27,500 bases of DNA from Bigelowiella natans CCMP2755 (Eukaryota > Cercozoa > Chlorarachniophyceae): contig ADNK01000788.1 of NCBI GenBank assembly GCA_000320545.1, forward strand, positions 1 through 27,500, read 5' to 3'. This document shows positions 9,829 through 19,376 of this stretch, piece after piece. The translations under genes were made by a program, and so were the position numbers. Below the pieces are notes generated by a model that saw nothing but the letters and a program-made list of their open reading frames with translations, had not been told where the DNA came from and did not search any database. Within the stretch, counting starts at the first letter, position 1; each line of letters starts with the position of its first letter.

Positions 9829-11544
9829 AGCGATAATGGGGATGATGGAAGGACGATGCAAGATATGTTAGCGGTTATTTTGTCACCTGCTGCATACATG
9901 CAGCGAGAGCATACAGCAGACAAACTCTTAAATTTGGCCATGCGCTTTTACAGGGGAATCTAGACGCGGGAGTCCTGGGCGGCGTCGCCTTGATCTACGA
10001 TGCGTTGAAGAATCCCGCCGCATGGAAGAGGAGTTGGCTTGGCTCTGTATGGGACTTCCTCGGAGAAGCGGGGCCGATTTTGCTCTTCGTAGTCATGATG
10101 ATCTCCTTCTCTTTCTGGCCGTATGTGGCGTTGCTCTGCACCCTGCTCTGTTACGCCGTCGCCTTCCCCGTTGCCTGGGCGCGCGATAAGTGGGTCGAGT
10201 ACCGTCACCCGAGCAACAGGGGGGGGGGAGCAGCTGAAGCTAGGCCAGCTGAAGATGCCAACGCGTCGTCGTCGTCGTCGTCGTCGCCATCATCATCATC
10301 GCCTTCGCCGGAGGGCAAGGAGGCCGAGAGCGGGAGGGAAATGACAGAAGAGGAGCGGAAGAGCGCTGAAGAGACTCTCTCCCGAATCCGCAAAGAAATG
10401 GAGAGGAAGGACGACGAGGAGCCGACTATGTGCTGTATTTGCCTGGAGGAAATCAAAGGGTCATCATCGCACCGGGAAGAAAAGAAAGGTGCTAGGAGGA
10501 GGCGGGAGGCACTTCCTCTCCCATGATTCTAATCTCACCGCCATATTCTAGTCGTCAGGCTCCGAGCTTGCTCTGTTTTCTTCCCCCTTTTTAAAAACAT
10601 CTTCGCCCTTCAAAACTACCATCAACAACAAAAGCAGCGCCGCATCCTACCATCATCATCGTTGTCGTCGTCAATTATCATCATTATTGTTCTCGTCATA
10701 ACCACTCGCGCCCTAATCACTCCACCCCCCCCCCCCGCCCCCCCCCTTCCTCTATCCTCAGCGGCGGCGACAACAACGCTACCATGCAGTCATGAATTTC
10801 ACACGGAATGTCTTCGTGAGTGGGTGGATTCTAAGGGCGACTCGGCTCGATGCCCCCTCTGTCGCACAGACATCCCGTACGATTGGGATCGTCCGCGGGA
10901 CGGCGCCGCGGCTGGCCGACGAGCCGACTCCAAGATGACGAATGTGGAGAGGCTGGAGGCCATGCTCCGACGGTGGAAAATTAACCAAAAATAGTGATAA
11001 TAATAATAAGATTAAATGAGGGTGTAATGGCTTGCTGATGGCGATGGATGAATGATGTATCGATTGTGGTCAATCTCGTGCTATCGAATCTAGACGTCAC
11101 GGCATATCGAATGGCACATCTTCTTAATCCTCAACAGAATTTCCATACCCCCCCCCCCCGCTATTCCTTTCTCCAACCAGTTTTCAGGCTCGGTTTCCGC
11201 GTTGGGGGGGCGGTTCGCGGAGGTGGGCGCCGCGACCGCAAGCGCGCCGTCTAATGCGATACGGTAGCGCCCGGAATAAATGGTACATTCACGACAGCGA
11301 CTGGCTGTTTTTCCTGAGTCGTCGCTACGACAACAACTCCGTGGTGCAGCCTGGGTCAAGGTACGCCAGCTGGACGAGCCAGCTGCCAGACCTGGGCGCG
11401 GCGCTCACCCGAGCAAACCGGCGCATGGCTGAGATGAAGCGCAATGCTGCGAAGAACTCCAGGGGTGGCAGCAGCCGTTCGGGGAGCAGCTTTGGGGGTG
11501 GGGGTGGCTTTTCCAGCGGAGGCGGAGGCGGTGGATCCTGGTAA
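8874..11544 (+). CDS. TPM-domain membrane protein with RING-H2 finger
   Basis: Exons: 8874-9065, 9213-9317, 9438-9644, 9954-10488, 10762-10972, 11181-11544; 537 residues. The first three junctions are phase 0. The ATG at 8874 is chosen because it gives a signal peptide (hydrophobic VLACCYFGASFA). Residues about 34-190 form a TPM (TLP18.3/Psb32/MOLO-1) domain: PNPVIDP, SRVCDPDEVLS, WGVGIRGVDNGVVLFVS and ALPDNVVNRIISRM are its usual motifs. A hydrophobic stretch at 209-243 is one or two membrane spans. A poly-Ser and acidic linker precedes a RING-H2: C328-x2-C331, C355-x-H357-x2-H360-x2-C363, then CPLC at 377-380. The tail is Gly/Ser-rich and ends GGGGGGSW, typical of TPM proteins. The model puts TPM on the lumenal side and RING in the cytosol, as in a membrane E3 ligase (inference). 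The last junction (10972/11181) is least sure; without it the protein would stop at 10994. Confidence 0.86.
9656..9831. repeat. ATC and GAT repeats in intron 3
   Basis: An imperfect ATC repeat (about 9656-9730) and a GAT repeat (about 9799-9830) lie in the same intron of the TPM-RING gene. They are complementary in sense, so the transcript could fold between them. Confidence 0.75.
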
Positions 11545-12322
11545 GACTCGCAGTAATAGTCGGAGAAAGGCTCTGATGATGACCCGGATCCAGTAGCACA
11601 TTTAGGGTTGTAGCGTTGGCGCTATTGCTGGCAAATAGCAGTAATCGGCATGTGCGTGTTAGCCGTGCATGCAGGATGTAGTATCTAGCGTGCCTAGCCA
11701 GGCCATATTGAACTATGCTAAGGCTGGATGAGGGAGAGAAGGAGTAGAGACAGCTGCTGCTTGTGTATTGATATCGTAGGAACGAGAGCTATACACGTCG
11801 CCGCCGCAAAATAAAAAATGTGTGTTTTTGACATCCGTACGTGGCACTGCATTTATATGTGTATTATGTGTATCTTCTGAATAAAAATGCATGCAGATAA
11901 CAAGCAATTAAGCTTGAGATGAAATTTTTGTCGCTTTGTATTGATCATGCCAAATAAATATTGAACGCCATCAATGATCTCGCTGCTATAGCTATGCGTA
12001 TAATCATAGTGTGATAGCCTTCTTGCGCTACATGCGATGCACAGAAGTCGTGCGTGTAGCTAGCTGCCACGCTAGCACGTGATCGCATGTAGACATTTAT
12101 TATGTCATAAAGCGTTCATTGCACGCACACACATGCATGGAAATGTAAATTGCTGTATGTAGAGACCCCTTGTCCAACTTGGTGTGTCTCTGAGCGTGTG
12201 TAACAAAACATGCTACCATGCATCATCCATTATGTGGATTGTGACGAGCCTTCACCGAGACTTGCATCTAGGTTAGAAGCTAGGAAAGGGGTGGGGGGGG
12301 GGTGGGGTTGGAGGGCTGTCCT
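11545..12322. other. convergent intergenic region, 3' flanks
   Basis: This region lies between two convergent genes. It has AATAAA-like words on the plus strand near 11880 and 11953 that could serve the TPM-RING gene, and TTTATT near 12097 that could serve the minus-strand gene. The middle is rich in GCATGC, TAGCTAGC and related palindromic words. I see no exon. Confidence 0.5.
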
Positions 12323-12336
12323 CTATCTCTTGTCGG

Positions 12337-12369
<33 letters not shown>

Positions 12370-12642
12370 TTTCGTCGTCGTCGTCATCGTCGTTATTATC
12401 ACTATCATCTGAAAAATCGCGCTTTCGTTTTTTTCTCTGGTTTCTTTCCTCATCATCCTTGTTATCATCGTCGCTGCCATCCTCCTCGTCGTCCCCGCGA
12501 CGCCGGCGGCGTCTCCTCCTCCTGCTGCTGCCACTCCTCCTATGGTCACGATCGCGGCTTCTGTCCCTCTCCCTGCTGCTACTATCCCTACAAAGACGGA
12601 AAAACCGTGGCGATGCCAACATCCGAGAAATTAGAGCGATCA

Positions 12643-12686
<44 letters not shown>

Positions 12687-14320
12687 CATACGACAACAGA
12701 TCACCGATTCGCGACTCCCCATTCCAAAATCCCACACAACACGCTCGCTCGCTCCCAAAAAGTAAAAGTCAATGAGTTCTTCGTCACTGGCGTGTGCTCT
12801 ATATGCGTGGATGAAGTGTTGCCGACACACCTGCTTCCTCCCCTCCTCCGTCGCCGTTCTCTGCTGCCTCCTCTTCTTCCGCTCCCACCTCGATCCCATC
12901 GTGAGCGGGCGGGAGAGCTCTTTGACAGCCGCACGATGTACTCTCTTGACGACGCCCCAAGCTTGAAGCTGTCGCCATCTCTGAGCCTAGTCGCTTCGTT
13001 CGGCTCGAGCCTCTCGTTGTCAAGGAATGTGCCGTGCTTGGAGTCCAGGTCCATCAGCTTTACGCGCCCGCGGCGGTCATGAAGGATCACCTATGCGTTA
13101 TGTGTTGATGTTCGTACGAATAATGAGTGGCACTCATGATGATGGAGAGATCGTATCTTCATATTTGGCTCTCTCGCCCCTCCCCCCCCCCCGCCATCAC
13201 CCCCTCCCGCCATGATTCATGCTGTGTTCTGGTTTACCGCATGCTGCCTCGAGATGCTCGGGTGCCGACAGTACACGCCCTGCGACGCGTTCTTTTCTCT
13301 CCCAAAGAGCATGCAAAACTTCCTCCCAATCGGCATTTTCTTCACCATTTTGCCGTCCTTTTGGACCTCGAGCTCAGCGTCCTTGTCGCGTGGCTCGGCC
13401 GCCCAGTCTGGGGGCACATAACCGGCCAGTCCGGGTATCTTCTTTCTCCTGCCCTCTCCGCCCCCCTCCCCGTCTTCTTCGTCTCCACCCCGCCTCCGTC
13501 CTCGATCCCTATCCTGCTAAGGGGCGAAATTCGTTACAACAAATACCCGAGGGAAAATAGCGACGTCGGGGCTGCGAGATGAGACGAGCGCCCCCCCCAT
13601 TCCCGCTTCATACTCTATTTTTGGTGGCTCATTACCTTTTGGGATGGCCTTGGACGACGCCTACGGGGGGGTGGAGGGGGGGGGTCGCGATCCTCTGTCG
13701 GCTGTAAGTTTGGGTTTAATCCGATCATACTCAAGGATGTCTTTCCGGTAGGTTCCACCTGATGTTTAAACGACGAGAAGATCAAAACCACATGCATGAT
13801 CGGTCTCTGCAGGAACGTCCCCCCCCACACACACAAAGGCATGCAGCTAACCAACTCGTCGATCGTTCCTACGAAGCTTCTGCCCGGGAAGGAAGGAAGG
13901 AAGGGGGGGGGGGGAAGCAGAAATGGAAAGGGGGCATGCTAGCAGCTCTGTCTGCAGGCGGTCGTCACCTTCTCAACTTTCACGGTCACCCTATCGCCAG
14001 GATATACCATCTGTAGCGAGGAGATGAAGGGAGGGAGAGAGAAAGAGAGAATAAATTCGGAGCACAAGATACAAAAAGCACTTCAGTAAAGGGTTCGAAA
14101 TAAGACAGTATGCATCCTGGCCTGTATGCTTGTTTTGCCGGCGCAACACACATTCTAACATTTCCTCCTCCAATAGGTCAGTAACCACCTTATTTGGATC
14201 GTCGAGATGATCGACCGTCATTTTGCTCACGTGCACCATGCCATCTTGCGAAAAACTGAATAATTATATTCGGTATGCATTGTCACGCTCTCATACAGAC
14301 ACGCACACACACAGACAGAC

Positions 14321-14368
<48 letters not shown>

Positions 14369-14819
14369 TAACAACTCTAATGGTAGGATCCGAGTACCCA
14401 AAGTCCACGAAAGCCCCAAACGATTTGACCGACATGACGATGCCGTCGTATATCCCCCCCACTTTTGGATCCCCCTCCAATTCGTCGACCATGGCCTGGC
14501 TGCTGCTCTTGCCCCCAGGGTTCTGCGTCAGAGCCAACAGAGAACCCGTTAGATGACACATTTGATCACAGCAATCAGTGTAAACATGAGCCAGGCTCGC
14601 TACCTTGGAAGCCTCTTCCTTCGCCTGCATCGCCATGTTGGACTTAACGACGCTCGAGACAACCGCTCCAGCGAAGCGAGGGTTGGGCTGCCTCCGTTTC
14701 ATGTATTCCATGTAGCTGAGCGCTCCTCCGGTCTTGGCATACTCTTCCGCACGCGTGGCCTCCTCTATCAGTTGGGAGGCGGCGAGCTTGGTCAGCTCCT
14801 CATCCTCTGGTGTGCTCAT
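12323..14819 (-). CDS. S1 + FHA fusion protein with RS/poly-Asp tail
   Basis: Exons: 14819-14604, 14522-14398, 14255-14150, 14010-13969, 13758-13636, 13516-13238, 13090-12831, 12587-12323; 471 residues, all junctions in frame. Residues 93-174 are an S1 RNA-binding (OB) domain: VGGIYDGIVMSVKSFGAFVD, DGMVHVSKM, PGDRVTVKVEKV, GKTSLSM. A Pro/Arg segment and an acidic-to-basic linker follow. Residues 265-352 are an FHA phosphothreonine-binding domain: FGRE, HPSISRQHA (S293-x2-H296), DLDSKHGTF, LGASSREYIVRL. The DW-A--P stretch before it and the SxREY ending resemble the splicing-linked FHA proteins NIPP1 and SNIP1. The tail is Arg/Ser-rich (SSSRERDRSRDRDHRRS) and ends in poly-Asp coded by a GAT/GAC repeat. 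Nuclear RNA processing is the likely role (inference). The exon 3 donor (14150) is weak. The S1-FHA join uses GTAATG (13635) and TTAG before CAG (13517). Two separate genes is the alternative, but no usable ATG lies in frame in the 119-base gap. Confidence 0.8.
12337..12684. repeat. coding ATC tract and intronic AT repeat
   Basis: An ATC/GTC tract at about 12340-12400 lies inside the last exon of the S1-FHA gene and codes for the run of aspartates. An AT repeat at about 12643-12684 lies in the intron just before that exon. Confidence 0.85.
14300..14366. repeat. CA/GACA/GA compound repeat in intron
   Basis: ACAC, then GACA, then a GA repeat (about 14325-14365) lie in intron 2 of the S1-FHA gene, about 30 bases inside its 5' splice site. 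In the transcript the tract is CU-rich. Confidence 0.85.
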
Positions 14820-15246
14820 GTTCGCAGGAGGGGGAAAGGGGGAATAATGCGCAATCTGCGGAGACAGAGAGGCGGGCGGTTGTGCGGTCGTTTCGCGTCA
14901 TTTTCCCTGTAAAACAGCTTGTCTTTTGGATAAAACGACATGGATTTTTGCCTTAAACCAATTTCCGAGAGAAGAAGTCCACCCTCGATGGTTGCGAAGG
15001 ATGTTGGTTGGTTCCGGCCTTCTCCTCTGGATATTTTTGGCTTGGAAAAGTGTCTAGTATCCGCATCGTGATTGCTGGTTGAAAATCCTGAAGATATAGT
15101 TGTCGCTCTCGGTAAATGGAGCTCAAAATGGGAATTACCCCGTATTTTTGTATCCGATGATCGGACACGTTCCCACCCGAACTTCACAACTGGAGCGCCC
15201 CCCCGGGCCATCGATTTGCTCATCGTCCGCGCTCTCAGCAGACATC
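14820..15246. promoter_or_regulatory. shared divergent intergenic region
   Basis: These 427 bases separate the divergent start codons of the S1-FHA gene (14819, minus) and the hydrolase gene (15247, plus), so they should hold both promoters. The region is not repetitive, unlike most spacers here. Frames run open on both strands but show no recognisable domain. Confidence 0.5.
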
Positions 15247-15800
15247 ATGGGAACGAAGGTCGGGATCTTCGTCATTGGCGCTGCTGTGTTCGCTTCTTTG
15301 CTCCTTCCTTTGGCAGCAACGTCGTCACGTGCTCCGACGGTAATAATCAACCGACACAACCAAACTGCATCAGGTGTGTAAGGAGATGTTCTTGTTTTTG
15401 ACTCGTTTAGCGGCGGCAACGCTTGCAGGCCAGCCTATCGTTTCAGAGAGGTGAATCCTCATCGTTCGCCCCTCGACGAAGTAGTAGACGCCGATTTGTT
15501 CTCTCAGCCAAAAGAAGCAGCAGATCACCATTTGCAGCAGCAGCAGCAGCAGGAGCAGCAGCCTCCCACCAGCACCTTGTGGGTCTACCTCTTTCCGTCG
15601 CAGTCTCCCCCTCTCCCCTTCTTACGAGTACCACAGTCGTACCTTCGAGGAAAGACCATCGCTGCCCTGCTGCTAAGCGTAGGGGTAGCGTTACTGCGGT
15701 TGGCAGTCGCACCGATGCCGAGGGGATTATGTCTGGCATTAAAAGTGAAACGAACGATTGGCTCTGGAGGTAATGGGGGTAGTGTGCGAATATACGTGTG

Positions 15801-15843
<43 letters not shown>

Positions 15844-16771
15844 TGTCTGTCAATGGCTTCATATCTTATCCCGCCTCTTCGCCTCTTCGCCTCTTCTTCT
15901 TGATATATTATTACATCTTTTCAGGGGTTCGTATAGGATCTCGTGGTCTCTGCTCCGTCAAAACAGCCGTGCGGAAGAAAATAAAAAAGGAGAGGGGAAA
16001 AACGTGCTGTTCATTCATGGCTTCGGGGTCAGCTCGAAACAGTTTCGAGACAACCTGCCAGCTTTGGCCTCCAAAGGATACAACGTGTTCGCCATTGACT
16101 TGATCGGATTTGGGGACTCCTCAAAGCCTCAAATCGAGTACTCCACGAATCTCTGGGCAGATCTGGTACATCTATGCATGCCTGTTGTGGTCGTAGCAGA
16201 AGGGATATGACAGATATTAGAATGAGGCCGCGAATGCGATATGGTGGCGAGTATTCGTTCCGCCCATGATGATGATGATATGATGATGATGTGGATGATG
16301 ATGATGATAATTAGGTGAATGATTTTATTGCGGAAGTGATCGATGGGAAAGTATACCTCGTGGGCAATTCTATCGGTTCCCTGATCTCACTGGTTGCTGC
16401 TGAAAGCTATGCTGCCCCCACCACGTCGTCGTCTCCTTCTTCTTCCGGCGATAGGCGTGAGAACAGGATATCTGGAGTGATTCTCCTCAATTGCGCAAGT
16501 GGCATGAACAGCAAGGTAGACTGTGACTGTGGTGCTAGCTGTTAGCGATTGTTGATTCCAGCACGCGTATGGTAATTATGAAGCGATGGCGATGGCGATG
16601 GCACTTGTGTTTTTTTGAAGGACCCGGCCCCATTTACCTGCACTATATTCTGCAGTGTTCTAGATAGAGCAAAGCTGTTGTGGTAGGAGGTGGGCATATT
16701 GATTCACTGAGCGTACATTAGATCGAGAGCAATGAAGACATGGCTATCAACCCAGTTCTCTTCAATGTAAG

Positions 16772-16802
<31 letters not shown>

Positions 16803-17997
16803 GGGGGGATAAGGATCCATCGCTTCACTGTAGTTCTTCTTCTTCAGGTAGCAAAGCTGGTGTTTACGATTCTGGATTTAGTTCTATTGTCTCCACTAGG
16901 ACGATGGCTTTTTGACAGCTTAAGTTAGTAGTAAGTAGTAACAATGGTGATGATGATAATAGTAAAAAACGTAATGATAAGGTAGAGGGTTCATTGTGTG
17001 CTCGTCTCTCCCTCTCCCTCTCCACCTCTTTTTCTTTCTCTCTCTTTTTCTCTCTCACACACACACACACACACGCACGCACACACAATAGGACACGTAG
17101 TAGCATATTAGTGTTTGCTTTCTTGGAATCAGGAGGAGCAGACAACATCGCCGGGATCTTGCAAAATGTCTACAAGAATACGGAGAGAGTGGACTCAAAT
17201 CTCGTACAACCGGTAGGTAAATCAGGGAAGTGAGAAAAGAGGGGGGGGGGGGGGGGGGGATAGAGCGATGTGCATTAGGTGGACACTGTAAGTATATATG
17301 GCAGCGCATCTTTCAGCCAGCACAATCTGTACACTCGTCGCGCAACATAAACGCTCTCGCCATCGACTGAATTGTCAATCCGGATGGTTAGATCTCGCAG
17401 GCAGCAGAGGACGCGGGGGCATTTGAGGCATTTGTTACCATCCTCACAGGGTAAGTAGCGGCCGTGGTTGTGTGTAGTGGAGGTACGTTAATACTGTGAC
17501 ATAATGGGCGACAGGTCTCCGGGAGTCCGGCCTGAGAAAGTGCTTCCCTCAGTCGACATCCCGGTGCTGATTTTGTGGGGAGAAGAGGACAATATCACAC
17601 CAATCGATGGACCGGTATGTGAGTATGCAGTAGAAATTAGGAGGTGAACATAGGAAGAGAGGGAAGAGGAAGAGAATGGCCAAGAAGGATTGTAAGCTAC
17701 ATGCTAGAGTGAGTGTAGTGGTTGCCTAGTGAGCGCAAATGACCACATGTTTCTTTTATCAAGGTTGGGAGTGCATTTCAAGTCATTGCCCAGGAGAGAA
17801 GTGACGTTCAATTTGTTCGCCTTCCAGAGGTACTTGCACAGATTTCATTGGCGTAGTTGAACCATTGTCCATGTTGGATGTTGACTTGATGCTGATCTCA
17901 TCAGCTCGGCCACCTGCCTCATGACGACGATCCGGACACGATCAACACAAAAATGATCTCGTGGCTTGAAGAGATTCACGCAAATGCACTGAGATGA
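15247..17997 (+). CDS. plastid-type alpha/beta hydrolase
   Basis: Exons: 15247-15375, 15447-15769, 15925-16165, 16315-16515, 16722-16766, 16848-16923, 17133-17212, 17401-17450, 17515-17614, 17764-17829, 17905-17997; 467 residues, all in frame. Residues 1-24 are a signal peptide (FVIGAAVFASLLLPLAA). A Ser/Arg-rich segment with SSSFAPRR then RRRFVLSAKRSS follows, as in bipartite leaders for a secondary plastid. The alpha/beta hydrolase fold starts near 150: HGFG at 182-185 (oxyanion side), VGNSIGS with nucleophile Ser250, PVLILWGEEDNITP with acid Asp407, and GHLPHDDDP with His440. ILQNVYKN and AFEAFVTILTG match the lid region of the plant and cyanobacterial family that includes pheophytinase and related plastid hydrolases. 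The substrate is unknown and pheophytinase activity is not claimed. A second in-frame acceptor at 15429 would add six residues (ASLSFQ) to the leader. Introns hold a GT repeat (about 15804-15842), a GAT tract and an AG/poly-G tract. Confidence 0.9.
15804..17260. repeat. GT, GAT, AG/G and TC/CA intron repeats
   Basis: Within the hydrolase introns: GT repeat at about 15804-15842, GAT repeat at about 16268-16308, AG repeat then poly-G at about 16772-16809, TC-rich then CA repeat at about 17006-17085, and poly-G at about 17240-17259. Confidence 0.85.
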
Positions 17998-19376
17998 CAA
18001 AAAACTGCATCTACATCGCTGCATTGCCATGCTTTGTATCGATGCGATGTTCTTGCGCTAGAAGTTTGAAGAATCATTGTAACAATTCGTTCGCGTGAAT
18101 CAAATGTGACATGTCAAGCCCGCTAGCCCGCTAAAGTCTGACTATGTCTGTCACCACTGCTGCACCATTGCTCTGGTGATCACAACACGACCGTGCTAGC
18201 GTGACTGGTGCTCTCCTTTGTGACAGCTGGTGGAATCGGACGGATCGAAACTTTCCAAGGCAAGTGGTCCTTCTTCCTGCTAGACAGCAGATGGCAGCGT
18301 CGCATTGACGATGCATCAGCATGCAGCGATGGCGGAGACTGCCAAAGGTCACAGAAGACGCTTTCCAAAATTCCATCATCAAGAGCTGGAGCATGTATGC
18401 TGGCATGGGTGAAAAAGCAACTGCAAGTGCTGTGCGTTGGTGCGCACTGCTGCAGTGCACACGTGCTGAATCCATTCTAGCATTCCCGCATTGACAGCAC
18501 ACATGGATGGCTAGAAGCATCATTCTAGTTATTGCTTCCCACAAACTGGCATGATGCGCACACTTCCAGGCATGCGCACACACGCACATGTGCCTACAGA
18601 AGACTGCGCCATTCGATGAGTTGGATGACAATAATGGATGCAGTTCACATGACGTGCAACTAGTCCAGATGTGCATGTTGCAAAACGTCACATCATGCAT
18701 TCAGTGACACGATGTCAATCACAAAACCACTAATGAACCGTGGGGAAAGCGAAAGAACTGATGCATGAATTAGGTGCACAAGCTAAGAGACTAAGTATGT
18801 GCATGTGTGCGTGTCTCTTGGTGCATCTTGCCCCGCCGTTGGCATGCTTGCACTGCCGCACATTCTGCCATTGGCATTGTTAGCAAACCCACCACAGTGC
18901 ATGATGAAATCAGTCAACAGGCACATGCCAATGTTAAACAATTTGCACCGCTCGTGCCAACAGTGTTGTATTCGCTCACACTTGTCGGCACTCAAAGATC
19001 ATTGCACCACAGGTTGACCGAACTACAGGAGGGAGTCAGCTTCTTCTTGAAGGAGGGCAAGTCCAATCTCATCATCATACCTGTAACAAATGATGTTTCG
19101 ACAAAAGCCACAGTGTTCACTAGCTCATGGCACAAGTGTGTGTCCGTCGTGTGTGTGTGTGTGTGTGCGTGTGCGTGTGTGTGTGTGTGTGGAGAGACGT
19201 GCAATGAACCATGCTAGTTTGTCTGCAGTTTCAAAAACATTTTATAATTTTTCTTGCTCGAATGCGCAAACCGGCAGGATTCGGTTCACCTTGTGTTATT
19301 GTTGAGACTGTGCCCATTTCCTGTGTGATGAATGCAAAATGAAAAAATTCTTAGAATGCTGAGACACAATCAAATA
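17998..19376. other. convergent intergenic region, no clear gene
   Basis: This 1.4-kb region separates the ends of the hydrolase (plus) and kinase (minus) genes. It is non-repetitive except for a GT/GC-type repeat at about 19150-19190. Frames of 189 residues (18131-18700, minus) and 136 residues (18807-19217, plus) are open, but they are rich in Cys, His and Met with no recognisable motif, and I do not call them. ATGCAT, TGCA and CATGC words are frequent. Confidence 0.5.

Noticed and set aside
12210-13082. 290-codon plus-strand frame rich in Ser and Leu
   Set aside because: It is antisense to the RS/poly-Asp tail and FHA exons of the minus-strand gene and arises from their biased codons.
18131-18700. 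189-codon minus-strand frame
   Set aside because: It is Cys/His/Met-rich, has no domain, and sits in a region where the opposite strand is also open; probably chance.
18807-19217. 136-codon plus-strand frame
   Set aside because: It ends in a GT repeat and has no motif or splice structure.
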